DNA of 64,000 bases from PALSA-693 sp963834725. GTDB lineage: Bacteria; Actinomycetota; Acidimicrobiia; Acidimicrobiales; Palsa-688. Below, in pieces: positions 43,490 through 51,823 of this stretch. The notes below the pieces were generated by a model. The model had not been told where the DNA came from, made no database searches, and saw only the letters and a program-made list of their open reading frames with translations. The position numbers and the translations under genes were made by a program. Within the stretch, counting starts at the first letter, position 1; every line of letters starts with the position of its first letter. The stretch lies in the NCBI GenBank assembly GCA_963834725.1, contig CAWICN010000001.1, positions 3,844,001-3,908,000 on the forward strand, in the 5' to 3' direction.

Positions 43490-43589
43490 GTACTAACAGT
43501 TACCCCCATGACATCGAGTTATCAGGCCTCGCGGTGCTGGCGGCCCTCGACATCTGCCGGGGTAAGACGGTGATCAGTTCCTTCACGCC

Positions 43590-43614
43590 GTTCAGTTAGG
43601 AGGCCTCCGGGTAC
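43590..43614 (+). promoter_or_regulatory. Possible general-stress-type promoter with downstream stem-loop
   Basis: GTTC-N15-GGGTAC resembles the SigB/SigF-type promoter of actinobacteria (GTTT-N14-17-GGGTA). No gene on this strand follows. Just downstream, GAGCCGG and CCGGCTC form a 7-bp stem with a 9-base loop. A small RNA is conceivable but unproven. Confidence 0.25.
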
Positions 43615-43757
43615 GAACCGCGGTCCTGCCGGAGCCGGCCGCTGGGTCCGGCTCGGCGTTCGCAAACTGACCGGGGGAACCTGCCGTGATGAGGTGGTGG
43701 CAGCATTGGGAACGCTACGGACCCATTAACAGCAGTTCCACGCTGCCGGCGGTCTGC

Positions 43758-44318
43758 TCAGAGCCGGGCGGCGGTCGCGCCCAGCCGGTCGAGCTCGGCG
43801 CACATCAGCTCGCCGAGGTCCTGCGTGGTTTCGCCCGCCACCCAAGCAGCGAACCCGTCCTTGAGCGCGAGCCCACCGATCTCGGCGGCCAGTCGCGCGA
43901 CCGGCTCCGCAACTCCGCGCCTCTCGAGCGCCTCGGCCATGGCGGCAGTCATGCCGACCTGCTTGAGGGCGGCGCGCCCTTGAAGCTCGGCACTGGTCGC
44001 GACGACGGCGGCCACCTGGGCGGAGATCTCGGGCCGGAAGGCGCTGGCCGCGCGGCGAAGTCCTTCGCCGACAGCCTTCAGCGGCCTCGCCGAGGGCGGC
44101 GCAGCGGCGATGCCCTCGGTTAGAAGACGCGACAGAGTCTCCTGGCCAGCCGCCAGCACATCTCGCTTGTCAGGGAAGTGCCGATGAAACGTGCTCTTGG
44201 TCGAACCGGCCCGCTCAGCGATCTGGGCGACCGTCGTCTCGTCGTACCCCTGCTCGGAGAACAGCTGTAGCGCGGCGACGACGAACCGCTCGCGCGTGTC
44301 TGGCTCCCAACGTGGCAT
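43758..44318 (-). CDS. TetR-family repressor
   Basis: A 186-residue regulator: N-terminal helix-turn-helix RFVVAALQLFSEQGYDETTV and IAERAGSTKSTFHRHFPDKR, then an all-helical ligand domain. Divergent from the SDR gene, with two operator-like palindromes between. Expected to repress itself and the SDR gene. Confidence 0.93.
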   Translation of the reverse strand: MPRWEPDTRERFVVAALQLFSEQGYDETTVAQIAERAGSTKSTFHRHFPDKRDVLAAGQETLSRLLTEGIAAAPPSARPLKAVGEGLRRAASAFRPEISAQVAAVVATSAELQGRAALKQVGMTAAMAEALERRGVAEPVARLAAEIGGLALKDGFAAWVAGETTQDLGELMCAELDRLGATAARL

Positions 44319-44330
44319 GCGCTCATCCTA

Positions 44331-44388
44331 GGTGATGCGACCTTTATCCCATCAGGGGTGTACGGTGATGGGATAACTATCGCATCAC
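44331..44388. promoter_or_regulatory. Twin palindromic operators for the TetR regulator
   Basis: Two imperfect palindromes of the form GTGATGSGA-N-TCSCATCA occur at 44332-44354 and 44365-44388, in inverted orientation to each other with about 10 bp between. Right copy: GTGATGGGATA and TATCGCATCAC arms. Left copy: GTGATGCGA and TCCCATCA arms. As one unit, the two 23-bp arms match at all but about three positions. They fill the gap between the tetR and SDR start codons. Confidence 0.75.
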
Positions 44389-44406
44389 TATTGAGGGGAG
44401 CGTCAC

Positions 44407-45297
44407 ATGCGCGTTTTCGTCACTGGAGCCAGTGGCGGCATCGGTTCCGCCGTCACCGCCGAGCTCATCGCTCTTGGCCACGAAGTCCTCGGCCTCGTCC
44501 GCTCCGACGCCTCAGCGCAGACCATCGCCAGCGCGGGCGGGACCCCGCTGCGTGGCAATCTCTCCGACCTCGACAGCATTCGTGCCGGCGCCGAGCAGGC
44601 TGAGGGGGTCATCAACCTCGCTTTCAGTAACGACTTTGCCAATCTGCAGGCGGGCATCGAGGAGGAGGCCCTCGCGGTGCGCACGATCGGCGAGGTGCTG
44701 GCGGGCACTGGCAAGCCGTTCGTGCACGCCGGCGGGACGCCGATTGTGCCCGGTCGCGCCTCGACCGAGGACGACCCCAACAACACCGAGGGGCCCGTCG
44801 GCGGGCGTGGTCACAGCGCCAATGCGGTGCTCGCGCTGGCTGACCGGGGAGTGCGTTCCGCCGTGGTACGGCTGCCGCGCTCGGTACACCTGCGGGGCTC
44901 GGCGTATGGCTTCTGTTCGGTGCTCATCGCCAACGCCCAACGGACCGGCGTATCGGCGTACGTCGCCAATGGGTCCCAGCGCTGGCCCGCGGTCAACCGG
45001 CTCGATGCGGCCCGGCTCTTCCGCCTCGCTCTCGAGAACGCCGCGCCTGGCAGCGTCCTGCACGCCGTCGGTGACGAGGGTGACACCATGCTGTCGCTGG
45101 CCGAGGCAATCGGCGGCGTGCTCACTGTGCCGGTCGAGTCCGTGCCCTCCGAGCGGTTCGGCGTCCTCGGCGACATCTTCGGCCTCGACCAGCCGTCGTC
45201 GAGCACACTCACCCGCGAGCGGCTGGGCTGGGAGCCCCGCCACCCGAGCCTGCTCGAAGACCTCGCCGCCGGCGACGACCCCGCGCTGGCCCGCTGA
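44407..45297 (+). CDS. NAD(P)-dependent epimerase/SDR family protein
   Basis: A 296-residue extended SDR-like enzyme: Rossmann motif MRVFVTGASGGIGSAVTAEL, GNLSDLDSIRAGAEQAEGVI, VRLPRSVHLRGSAYGF and VNRLDAARLFRLALENAAPG. The usual Y-x-x-x-K dyad is not clear (GHSANAVL in its place), as in atypical NmrA-like or sensor SDRs. GGGGAG precedes the ATG. Controlled, by position, by the divergent TetR protein, whose ligand could be its substrate. Confidence 0.88.
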   Translation: MRVFVTGASGGIGSAVTAELIALGHEVLGLVRSDASAQTIASAGGTPLRGNLSDLDSIRAGAEQAEGVINLAFSNDFANLQAGIEEEALAVRTIGEVLAGTGKPFVHAGGTPIVPGRASTEDDPNNTEGPVGGRGHSANAVLALADRGVRSAVVRLPRSVHLRGSAYGFCSVLIANAQRTGVSAYVANGSQRWPAVNRLDAARLFRLALENAAPGSVLHAVGDEGDTMLSLAEAIGGVLTVPVESVPSERFGVLGDIFGLDQPSSSTLTRERLGWEPRHPSLLEDLAAGDDPALAR

Positions 45298-45612
45298 GCC
45301 GAAACTCGGCGGCTGTAGCCCTACCCTCGCCAGCGATGCACCAGGCTCCGCCTCAGGGGATCGGCTTCATGAGGGCGCATCCCCGTATCGCCGGCTCAGG
45401 GGCTACTAAATGCCGCTCGACTTAATCACGCGGGCGATCAGCTTCATGCAGTTGTCTGAGGTTTGAGTTGCCAGGGGCGTGATTCGGTCTGCGCGGCCAA
45501 TTTGTGAGCGGCGTGCGTCAACGGGTCTGCCCCTGCAGCGGGTGTCTCGCCGACCGGCAGGACCTCAGCGCCCTCTCGCCCCCTCTCACCTCTTGCCAAG
45601 CCTGCTCGATGC
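45298..45612. other. Intergenic region, no gene seen
   Basis: Between the SDR gene and the GlxA-type regulator. The reading frame of the regulator extends back to 45479, but the residues there are not family-like. No convincing hairpin, repeat or promoter was found. Confidence 0.4.
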
Positions 45613-45647
45613 TGGCACGATGTACGTTATGCGAAAGGATCGTGCCA
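45613..45647. promoter_or_regulatory. Inverted repeat over the GlxA/AdpA-type gene start
   Basis: TGGCACGAT (45613-45621) and ATCGTGCCA (45639-45647) are perfect inverted arms 17 bp apart, spanning both possible start codons (45620 and 45629). AdpA, which has the same domain order as the encoded protein, binds TGGCSNGWWY in Streptomyces; both arms match except at the S and the last position. Autorepression is a natural reading. Confidence 0.5.
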
Positions 45648-46633
45648 CCCGCCCCACGGTGGCGGTCAACCAGTCCCCTCATACGGTGGCCGTGCTGGTT
45701 GACGACGGCTTCTCCCCGCTCGAGTTTTCGGTGGCGTGCGAGATCTTCGGCTTTGATCGCAGCGAGCTGGGCGTGCCCTGGTATCGCTTCCTGGTGTGTG
45801 GTGCCCATGCCGGGCCCATCTCGTCACAGGTGTTCTTTCAGGTCATCGCACCGCACGGGCTGGAGGGTCTGCGCCGGGCCGATACCGTCGTCGTCCCTCC
45901 GATCAGCCGCGAAGAGCCAGTTACCAACGAGGTGCTCGACGCGTTGCGCCGGGCCCATCGGAGGGGGGCGCGGATGATCTCCTTGTGCACGGGTGCCTTC
46001 GTCCTCGCAGAAGCCGGACTGCTCGACGGCCGGCTGGCGACGACCCATTGGCGCCACAGCGAGGAGCTGATGGCTCGCTATCCGGCGGTGCGGATCGACC
46101 GTGATGTGCTCTACGTCGATGGGGGCGACGTTCTGACTTCCGCCGGTTCTGCCGCCTCGATGGACCTCTGTCTCCACGTCGTCCGGAGCGACTTCGGCGC
46201 AGAGATCGCCAACCACGTGGCGCGACGCTGTGTTGTTCCGCCCCACCGTGATGGAGGGCAGGCCCAGTTTGTCGACGAACCCGTCACGGCGGCGGCCAAC
46301 GATCTTTTCAGCGACACTCTGACCTGGGTGCTCGAGCACCTCAACGAGCCCGTGACCATCGAGGACCTGGCCCGGCACGCGGCCATGAGCCCTCGCTCTT
46401 TTGCCCGGCACTTCCGGGCGGCCACGGGCACGACGCCCTACCAATGGCTCATCCGTCAACGAATTCTGCTGGCGCAGCGCTTGCTCGAGACATCCGATCT
46501 CGCGACTGATGACATCGCCCTGCGGTGCGGGTTGGGGAGCGCAACCAATCTCCGGGCCCACTTCTCTGCCATTGTGCGGGCCTCACCGGCTGCCTACCGG
46601 CGCACCTTCCAGGAGCAAAGGGTCTCCGCCTAG
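45620..46633 (+). CDS. GlxA/AdpA-type AraC-family regulator with DJ-1/PfpI domain
   Basis: A 337-residue regulator: N-terminal class-I amidotransferase-like domain (VAVLVDDGFSPLEFSVACEI, ISLCTGAFVLAEAGLLDGRL with the Cys of the nucleophile elbow) and C-terminal AraC domain with two helix-turn-helices (EPVTIEDLARHAAMSPRSFA, RLLETSDLATDDIALRCGLG). AdpA proteins of this type govern development and secondary metabolism in Streptomyces. ATG 45620 or 45629; the longer upstream frame is not supported. Confidence 0.92.
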   Translation: MYVMRKDRATRPTVAVNQSPHTVAVLVDDGFSPLEFSVACEIFGFDRSELGVPWYRFLVCGAHAGPISSQVFFQVIAPHGLEGLRRADTVVVPPISREEPVTNEVLDALRRAHRRGARMISLCTGAFVLAEAGLLDGRLATTHWRHSEELMARYPAVRIDRDVLYVDGGDVLTSAGSAASMDLCLHVVRSDFGAEIANHVARRCVVPPHRDGGQAQFVDEPVTAAANDLFSDTLTWVLEHLNEPVTIEDLARHAAMSPRSFARHFRAATGTTPYQWLIRQRILLAQRLLETSDLATDDIALRCGLGSATNLRAHFSAIVRASPAAYRRTFQEQRVSA

Positions 46634-46669
46634 CTGTCGGGCTCGGGCTGTCCCGCCGCCTCCCCGCCT

Positions 46670-46735
46670 CGCCTCCTCCCCTTCTCGCCTCCTCCCCTTC
46701 TCGCCTCCTCGCCTCCCTCGCCTACCTCGCCGCCT
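46670..46735. repeat. Polypyrimidine tandem repeat
   Basis: Two exact 16-bp units CGCCTCCTCCCCTTCT (46670-46685, 46686-46701) followed by degenerate CGCCTC/CGCCTAC copies; about 65 bp contain almost no purines except G in CG. It sits 36 bp after the GlxA-type gene stop. The 46740-46930 stretch that follows includes a frame with a hydrophobic helix (AAIGTI-like, LALIVYLAIYLMGKDA) but no start codon; a remnant of a small membrane protein is possible. Confidence 0.8.
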
Positions 46736-46930
46736 GCCGACGCCACGCCCCCTCCGGCCCCATCCCGCGTTTCTCGGCAGAACTGGACATACATGTCCTG
46801 CTTCTGCACAGAATCCTCGGGCTACTGCCGATCCCCGGGTTGGCGGCCCTCCCGGCCATTGGCACGATCCTTGCGCTGATCGTCTATCTTGCCATTTACC
46901 TGATGGGGAAAGACGCCGCAAGATGTGGGT

Positions 46931-47176
46931 ATGCATCCGGAACTGGCGCTTCACCTCATTCGAGTCAGAAACGCCGAGCTCGATCGGGCCGCTCGCCGGG
47001 CAACGGCGGTGCGAGCTGCCCGCGGCCCGGTGACCTACCCGGCCGCAGCCGGCAGTGTTCGCGTTCGCCGGCCCCGCCCCCCGCGCCGGTTGTTCGATCA
47101 CGTCACTGCGCTGCCTCGGCCGTTGGCGATCTCTCTGCAGGCTCGGCGGCGCGCCCGCTCCCTACGCCTGCCGTGA
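46931..47176 (+). CDS. Small hypothetical protein
   Basis: An 81-residue protein beginning MHPELALHLIRVRNAELDRA and continuing RRATAVRAARG, an amphipathic helix followed by an Arg/Pro-rich tail. Actinobacteria often encode small proteins of this kind (MHP.L...R..EL..A) with no known role. ATG 46931 is chosen over GTG 46925. Its 3' end overlaps the convergent phosphatase gene by 15 bp. Confidence 0.55.
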   Translation: MHPELALHLIRVRNAELDRAARRATAVRAARGPVTYPAAAGSVRVRRPRPPRRLFDHVTALPRPLAISLQARRRARSLRLP

Positions 47177-47848
47177 GAACGCGGGCTGGGCCAGGTGAGC
47201 GTGGTCGTTGAACCGCACCAACTGGACCTCACCGAGCCGATCAGCCAGGCGGACTCGATCGAGCCGCTGGAGCCGCCACTCGGTGATCGACGTGTTCACC
47301 GGCTCGAGCCGGGCTCGGCCACCGTAGGCCGCAGTCGGCTGGAGCCCGAGCCAGCGGATCATGGAGTGCACCACGACCCCCCCGTGACAGACGATCACCA
47401 CTGTCTGACCCTCGTGGCGATCGGCCACGGCGTCCAGGCCGCGCCGCACGCGCTCGCTCATCTCCACCCAGGTCTCCGCCCCGGGGACCCGGCGGGCGTC
47501 CGGTTCCCAGCTGACCGGTGGCGGGTACAGCCGGTTGGCCTCAATCCATGAGAGCCCGTCGGCCTCGCCCGGGTGGTGCTCACAGAAGTCGCAGTCGTGG
47601 ACAACCTCCCGATTGCCCACCGCCGGGGCAATGATCGCCGCAGTCTCCACGGCCCGGGCCATCACGCTGGCGTACAGGCCCACCGCGTCCATCAACTCCC
47701 CGGTCGCGAGAAGCCGGTCTCGAAGGGCCGTCGCCTCGGCTCGGCCTCGCTCGCTCAATCCCAGGCAACCGGCGTGTCCGGCGACAATCTGGCGCTCCTG
47801 AGCGACCGACTCCCCGTGGCGGATCAGGACGATTCGTGTCGGCTCCAT
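47162..47848 (-). CDS. Histidine phosphatase family protein
   Basis: A 228-residue phosphoglycerate-mutase-like phosphatase: catalytic IVLIRHGESVAQE at the N-terminus, GLSERGRAEATAL, LYASVMARAVETAAIIA, and VVIVCHGGVVVHSMI with the second catalytic His. Substrate unknown. ATG 47848 (MEPTRIVLIRHGES) is preferred to 47857. Confidence 0.92.
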   Translation of the reverse strand: MEPTRIVLIRHGESVAQERQIVAGHAGCLGLSERGRAEATALRDRLLATGELMDAVGLYASVMARAVETAAIIAPAVGNREVVHDCDFCEHHPGEADGLSWIEANRLYPPPVSWEPDARRVPGAETWVEMSERVRRGLDAVADRHEGQTVVIVCHGGVVVHSMIRWLGLQPTAAYGGRARLEPVNTSITEWRLQRLDRVRLADRLGEVQLVRFNDHAHLAQPAFSRQA

Positions 47849-47949
47849 ACCGGGCACCTTATCGCCGGCCCCACAGGGCTCCGGGGGGGAGGCCCGGCTC
47901 TACGGGGTGGTGTCACGCCTATTGAGAGGCTGCTTGCGATAATCGGGGT

Positions 47950-48702
47950 GTGACCGAGGCAGTCGTGTTCGATCTCGACGGTGTGCTGCTCGATTCCGAG
48001 CGGGTGTGGGACATCGCCCGGCGGGAAGTGACCACACAGAATGGCGGTCGGTGGGGCGACGAGGCCACCAGTGCGATGCAGGGCATGAGCTCACCCGAAT
48101 GGGCGAGATACCTCCACGACGTCCTGGAGGTGGGCCTCGCCCCCGAGCGGATCGTGGACCTGGTCGTCACGCGGGTCCTCGACCAGTACCGCCGCAGCCT
48201 GCCGCTCCTGCCCGGGGCCGTCGAGGCCGTCCGCCGGGTCGGAGCGCGGTGGCCGCTCGGGTTGGCGTCATCCGCCAACCGGGTGGTCATCGACTCGGCG
48301 ATGATCATGGCAGGCCTTCAGGACTCGTTCTCGGTAACCGTGTCGTCTGAGGAGGTTCGCCGCGGCAAGCCGGCGCCCGACGTGTACCTCGAGGCCGCCC
48401 GCCGCCTGGGTTTCTCACCCATGCATTGTGTTGCGGTCGAGGACTCGGCTAACGGCATCCAGGCCGGCGCCGCCGCTGGCTTGCGAGTGGTGGCCATCCC
48501 CAACCGGGAGTTCCCCCCGCCCAGGAGCTTCCTGGCTCGGGCGGCCCTGGTGATTGACAGCCTCGCCGACCTGGCTATCGAGAAGTTGGAACGGCTGGAT
48601 GGTGGACCGGATGACCAGCTGGAGCAGCGCCTCGATGAGGAAGAGGCCGAGTCGTTTCCCGCTTCTGACCCTCATTCGGAGTGGGCCGGACCTGGACAGT
48701 AA
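47950..48702 (+). CDS. HAD-superfamily hydrolase, beta-phosphoglucomutase-like
   Basis: A 250-residue HAD phosphatase: nucleophile motif VVFDLDGVLLDSE, motif II LGLASSANRVVID, motif III Lys in EVRRGKPAPDVYLEAARRLG, and motif IV CVAVEDSANGIQAGAAAGLR. The last 30 residues are an acidic tail with EESFPASDP-like DEEEAESFPASDPHSEW, a motif also seen as a stand-alone small protein in other bacteria. GTG start. Confidence 0.92.
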   Translation: MTEAVVFDLDGVLLDSERVWDIARREVTTQNGGRWGDEATSAMQGMSSPEWARYLHDVLEVGLAPERIVDLVVTRVLDQYRRSLPLLPGAVEAVRRVGARWPLGLASSANRVVIDSAMIMAGLQDSFSVTVSSEEVRRGKPAPDVYLEAARRLGFSPMHCVAVEDSANGIQAGAAAGLRVVAIPNREFPPPRSFLARAALVIDSLADLAIEKLERLDGGPDDQLEQRLDEEEAESFPASDPHSEWAGPGQ

Positions 48703-48707
48703 CCGGA

Positions 48708-49349
48708 TCAGGTTTTCCAGGCTCGGACCAGTACCCCCCGCTTTGTCAGCCAGAGCGGTAGGCCGGCCTGCTCGGCCCGTTCGGTTGGAATGAAGTTGTG
48801 ACGGCAATAGGCCCGCACCTCGGTGCGAGTCGACAGGGGGAAAAACTTGCCATCCCATCGTTCGGGATTCACAGACTCGAAGACCGAGCCGACGATCGCC
48901 TCAGCTTCTTCGGCGTCAAACGTCGATCGCGGATAGCCCTCGGGCATGATCTCCGGGTCGTTGTCCCGCCCCGCCGTGCACGCGTAGTAGCGGCCACCTG
49001 GGCGCAGGACCCGCATCGCTTCCGCTATCGCCAACGACGGATCCTCGAGGTGGTACAGGCACCACAGATGGGTGACCTCGGCAAAGCAGCCATCGCGAAA
49101 CGGCAATGCCCCCATATCGGCCCGGACAACCGGACGAAACGGATTCGCGGCCAGCTGGGTAGGGGACGAGTCAAGACCGACCCAGTCGACATCGGCGTCG
49201 AGCAAGGTCGCCAGCCGTCCCTCGCCACAGCCGGCGTCGAGGACCGGACCTGACAACTCGGGGGCCACGAGGTGATGGACGTCCTGAGGTGGCTCCCACG
49301 ACTGCCACCGCTCGGGGTCCGAGTCGTAATCGGAGGTCAGCACCTCCAC
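48708..49349 (-). CDS. SAM-dependent methyltransferase
   Basis: A 213-residue class-I methyltransferase: SAM-binding PVLDAGCGEGRLATLLD, motif II WVGLDSSPTQLAANPFRPVV, RADMGALPFRDGCFAEVTHL and VLRPGGRYYACTAG. Acceptor unknown. GTG start at 49349; converges with the HAD gene. Confidence 0.9.
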   Translation of the reverse strand: MEVLTSDYDSDPERWQSWEPPQDVHHLVAPELSGPVLDAGCGEGRLATLLDADVDWVGLDSSPTQLAANPFRPVVRADMGALPFRDGCFAEVTHLWCLYHLEDPSLAIAEAMRVLRPGGRYYACTAGRDNDPEIMPEGYPRSTFDAEEAEAIVGSVFESVNPERWDGKFFPLSTRTEVRAYCRHNFIPTERAEQAGLPLWLTKRGVLVRAWKT

Positions 49350-49448
49350 TCAATATATGACTCCTCGGGCGAGAGCGCTGCATTCCTCGTTTCCCCCCGT
49401 TTGACCGTCTCACTCTCGCTCGGATGACCCCCCAGGGAAGGAGCCGTA

Positions 49449-49560
49449 CTGAATTCAGCTGGCGCCACCGGCCTGCGGTCCCGGAACGTGGTGCTTGCCG
49501 CCATGATCTTCGGGGTCGCTATGACCTTCATCGATCAGACGATTGTCTCCATGGCGAGGG
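49449..49560 (+). pseudogene. MFS transporter N-terminal fragment
   Basis: A GGAAGGAG ribosome site precedes a CTG from which LRSRNVVLAAMIFGVAMTFI and DQTIVSMA are encoded, the first helix and D-Q-T-I-V motif of a DHA2-type MFS transporter. After about 37 codons the homology stops abruptly and the frame runs into the antisense of the next small gene. A large deletion has removed the rest. Confidence 0.65.
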
Positions 49561-49588
49561 GCTTGACCCGGATCTGCGCCCGGGGCTC

Positions 49589-49817
49589 TCAGATGGTGTC
49601 ACCGTCCGGGAACGGCGTCACATCGACTGATCGCGCCGAACGCTGATTGACGATCACGACCGGGGCATGTTTGGCAATGGCAGTGTGACACCAGGCCGCG
49701 TAGCGCTCATTGCCTCCCCCGGATGGCGACCACGATCTCTCCCGGGCCTCCGGCGGGGATGGGGACGGTAACCCGTGCCGGCCGGCCCTTCAACTCCGGG
49801 CCGATCTCATCGTCCAT
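49589..49817 (-). pseudogene. Small conserved protein, frameshifted
   Basis: From an ATG at 49817 reads MDDEIGPELKGRPARVTVPI, PAGGPGEIVVAIRG; the frame then breaks at the C-run 49716-49720 and continues as GNERYAAWCHTAIAKHAPVV and SVDVTPFPDGDTI to a TGA at 49589. Adding one G (minus strand) gives an intact protein of about 76 residues resembling NfeD-type C-terminal beta-barrels. Sequencing error or pseudogene. Confidence 0.6.
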
Positions 49818-49880
49818 CCGACGATTCTAGGTTGTAGGCGGTCGTCGAAATCTCGTCGCGATGGATCGCCTGGCTACCCC

Positions 49881-51707
49881 TCAGTCGGTCCGGGTCGTGT
49901 GGCGATGGTGCTGACTTCGCACGACCGTTGGCCCCTGCGAAAAGGAGAGGTTGGCCGCCGTATTGATGAGCCCCACGTGGGAGAAGGCTTGAGGGAAATT
50001 CCCGAGCATCCGGCGGGCACGCGGGTCATACTCCTCGGCGAGCAGGCCGACATCATTGCAGAGGCCGCGCAGGCGGCTGAAGATCTCCCTGGCTTCGTCG
50101 CGCCGGCCCATGAGCGCCAGGTTGTCGGCCAGCCAGAAGGTGGTCATCAGGAAGGTGCCCTCGTTACCCGGGAGGCCGTCGACGTCGCCGCCCGCGGTCT
50201 GGTAGCGGCGCACGAAACTGTCCTCGACCAGGTCCTTCTGGATTGCCGCGACGGTACCGGCGATGCGGGGGTCGTCGGGGGGGAGGAACCCCACCGGAGC
50301 CAGCATCAACAGACTGGCGTCGAGCAGCTTGGAGCCGTAGTACTGAGTGAAGGAGTTGACGTCTGGATCGAATCCGTTGGCGCACACCTCGTCATGTATC
50401 CGGTCGCGGAATTTTGTCCAGCGATTTATCCGGTTGGCCGGCAGCGTGTGGTGGTCTCTGGCCAGATGAATGGCCCGGTCAAACGCCACCCACGCCATGA
50501 CCTTCGAGTGAGTGAACTGGCGGCGGGGTCCGCGCACCTCCCAGATCCCGTCGTCGGGTTCGCTCCAGACGTTCTCGAGGTGGTCCAGGATGGCCAGTAC
50601 CAGTTCAGGGCCCCAGATGACCTCCTGGGGCAGGGAATGGTCGGTCGCGGTGAGCGCCGAGTCCAGCACTTCGCCGAAGACGTCCAGCTGAAACTGCGTG
50701 GATGCGTCGTTTCCGACGCGTACGGGCCTCGATCCTCCGTAGCCGGAAAGATGGCTGAGTTCGATCTCGGTGAGGCGACGCTCACCGCCGACGCCGTACA
50801 TGATCTGCAGCTCTCCGGGGCTCCCCGCGACCGCCCGCCGGAGCCATTGAACCCACTCGGTCGCTTCGGCGGTATAACCGGAGACGAGAAAAGCCTGGAG
50901 GGTGAAAGTCGCGTCGCGTAGCCACGAGTACCGATAGTCCCAGTTGCGGACACCGCCGAGTGATTCCGGTAGCGAGGTGGTGGCCGCGGCGCAGACGGCT
51001 CCCGTTGGTTCGTACGTGAGGGCCTTGAGCGTGATGAGCGATCGGACCACGTCATCCCGCCATTCGCCGTCATAGGTGCACTGGCTGACCCATTGGCGCC
51101 ACCACCGCCGCGCGTGGGTATGGGCGGCCAGGCTGTCGAGGGGGAGCGGCACCGGGGCAGTCGACGTAAACCAGGTGAGCGAGAAGGACATACGGGTGCC
51201 GGCGCCGGCGGTGAAGGAGGCCGTGGTGGCGCGGTCTCGGCCGGTCAGCGGGACCGGGCTATGGAAGCGCAGGCCATCACTGCCGGCGACCATCAGCAGC
51301 CCGTCGCCCGTGGCGGTTACCCACGGGGTTATTGAGCCGTACTCGAAGCGAACGATCAGTTCCACCCGCATATCGACCGAGCCGGCTCGCCCTTCGACGA
51401 CGCGATGGATGGTGGAGTGCGAGTGGTAGGGCGGCATGAAGTCGATCACCGCCACACTGCCCGTCGGCGTCTCGAACACCGTTTCGAGGATCAGCGTTTC
51501 GGGTTCGTAGCGGCGCGAGACCGAAGTGACGCGGCCCTTCGGGGCGATCAACCAATGGCCGTTGTCCCTGGTCCCTAGCAGCCCCGCAAAGACCGCCCCG
51601 GAGTCGATACGCGGCGCGCACCACCAGGCGATCGAACCGTGGCGATCCACCAGGGCGACCGTTCTGGTGTCGCCGATGATGGCGTAGTCCTCGATCTTCA
51701 CTGGCAT
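49881..51707 (-). CDS. Glycoside hydrolase family 15 protein (glucoamylase/trehalase type)
   Basis: A 608-residue GH15 enzyme. N-terminal beta domain (IEDYAIIGDTRTVALVDRHG, IAWWCAPRIDSGAVFAGLLG), then the (alpha/alpha)6 barrel with VRNWDYRYSWLRDATFTLQA, WEVRGPRRQFTHSKVMAWVA (general acid region), and GNEGTFLMTTFWLADNLALM with EEYDPRARRMLGNFPQAFSH (general base region). Mycobacterial relatives are trehalases; glucoamylase is the alternative. No signal peptide, so it acts in the cytoplasm. Confidence 0.93.
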   Translation of the reverse strand: MPVKIEDYAIIGDTRTVALVDRHGSIAWWCAPRIDSGAVFAGLLGTRDNGHWLIAPKGRVTSVSRRYEPETLILETVFETPTGSVAVIDFMPPYHSHSTIHRVVEGRAGSVDMRVELIVRFEYGSITPWVTATGDGLLMVAGSDGLRFHSPVPLTGRDRATTASFTAGAGTRMSFSLTWFTSTAPVPLPLDSLAAHTHARRWWRQWVSQCTYDGEWRDDVVRSLITLKALTYEPTGAVCAAATTSLPESLGGVRNWDYRYSWLRDATFTLQAFLVSGYTAEATEWVQWLRRAVAGSPGELQIMYGVGGERRLTEIELSHLSGYGGSRPVRVGNDASTQFQLDVFGEVLDSALTATDHSLPQEVIWGPELVLAILDHLENVWSEPDDGIWEVRGPRRQFTHSKVMAWVAFDRAIHLARDHHTLPANRINRWTKFRDRIHDEVCANGFDPDVNSFTQYYGSKLLDASLLMLAPVGFLPPDDPRIAGTVAAIQKDLVEDSFVRRYQTAGGDVDGLPGNEGTFLMTTFWLADNLALMGRRDEAREIFSRLRGLCNDVGLLAEEYDPRARRMLGNFPQAFSHVGLINTAANLSFSQGPTVVRSQHHRHTTRTD

Positions 51708-51823
51708 TGGGTCTCTCCTCGGCCGAGGGCAGCCTGGTCGCAGTGCTCGATGGAGGGCCGGTCACCGCGCCCGCCCGTGGCCACGTTATCCCGGTGCGTT
51801 GGCCGCCAGGGAGTTGGGAGAAT

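Noticed and set aside
43686..44123. 145-residue plus-strand frame downstream of a possible stress promoter
   Set aside because: Antisense to the TetR gene and with typical shadow composition; only a non-coding transcript remains possible.
46525..47211. 228-residue frame including a hydrophobic helix
   Set aside because: It starts inside the GlxA-type gene, runs through the polypyrimidine repeat and has no start near the helix; at most a remnant.
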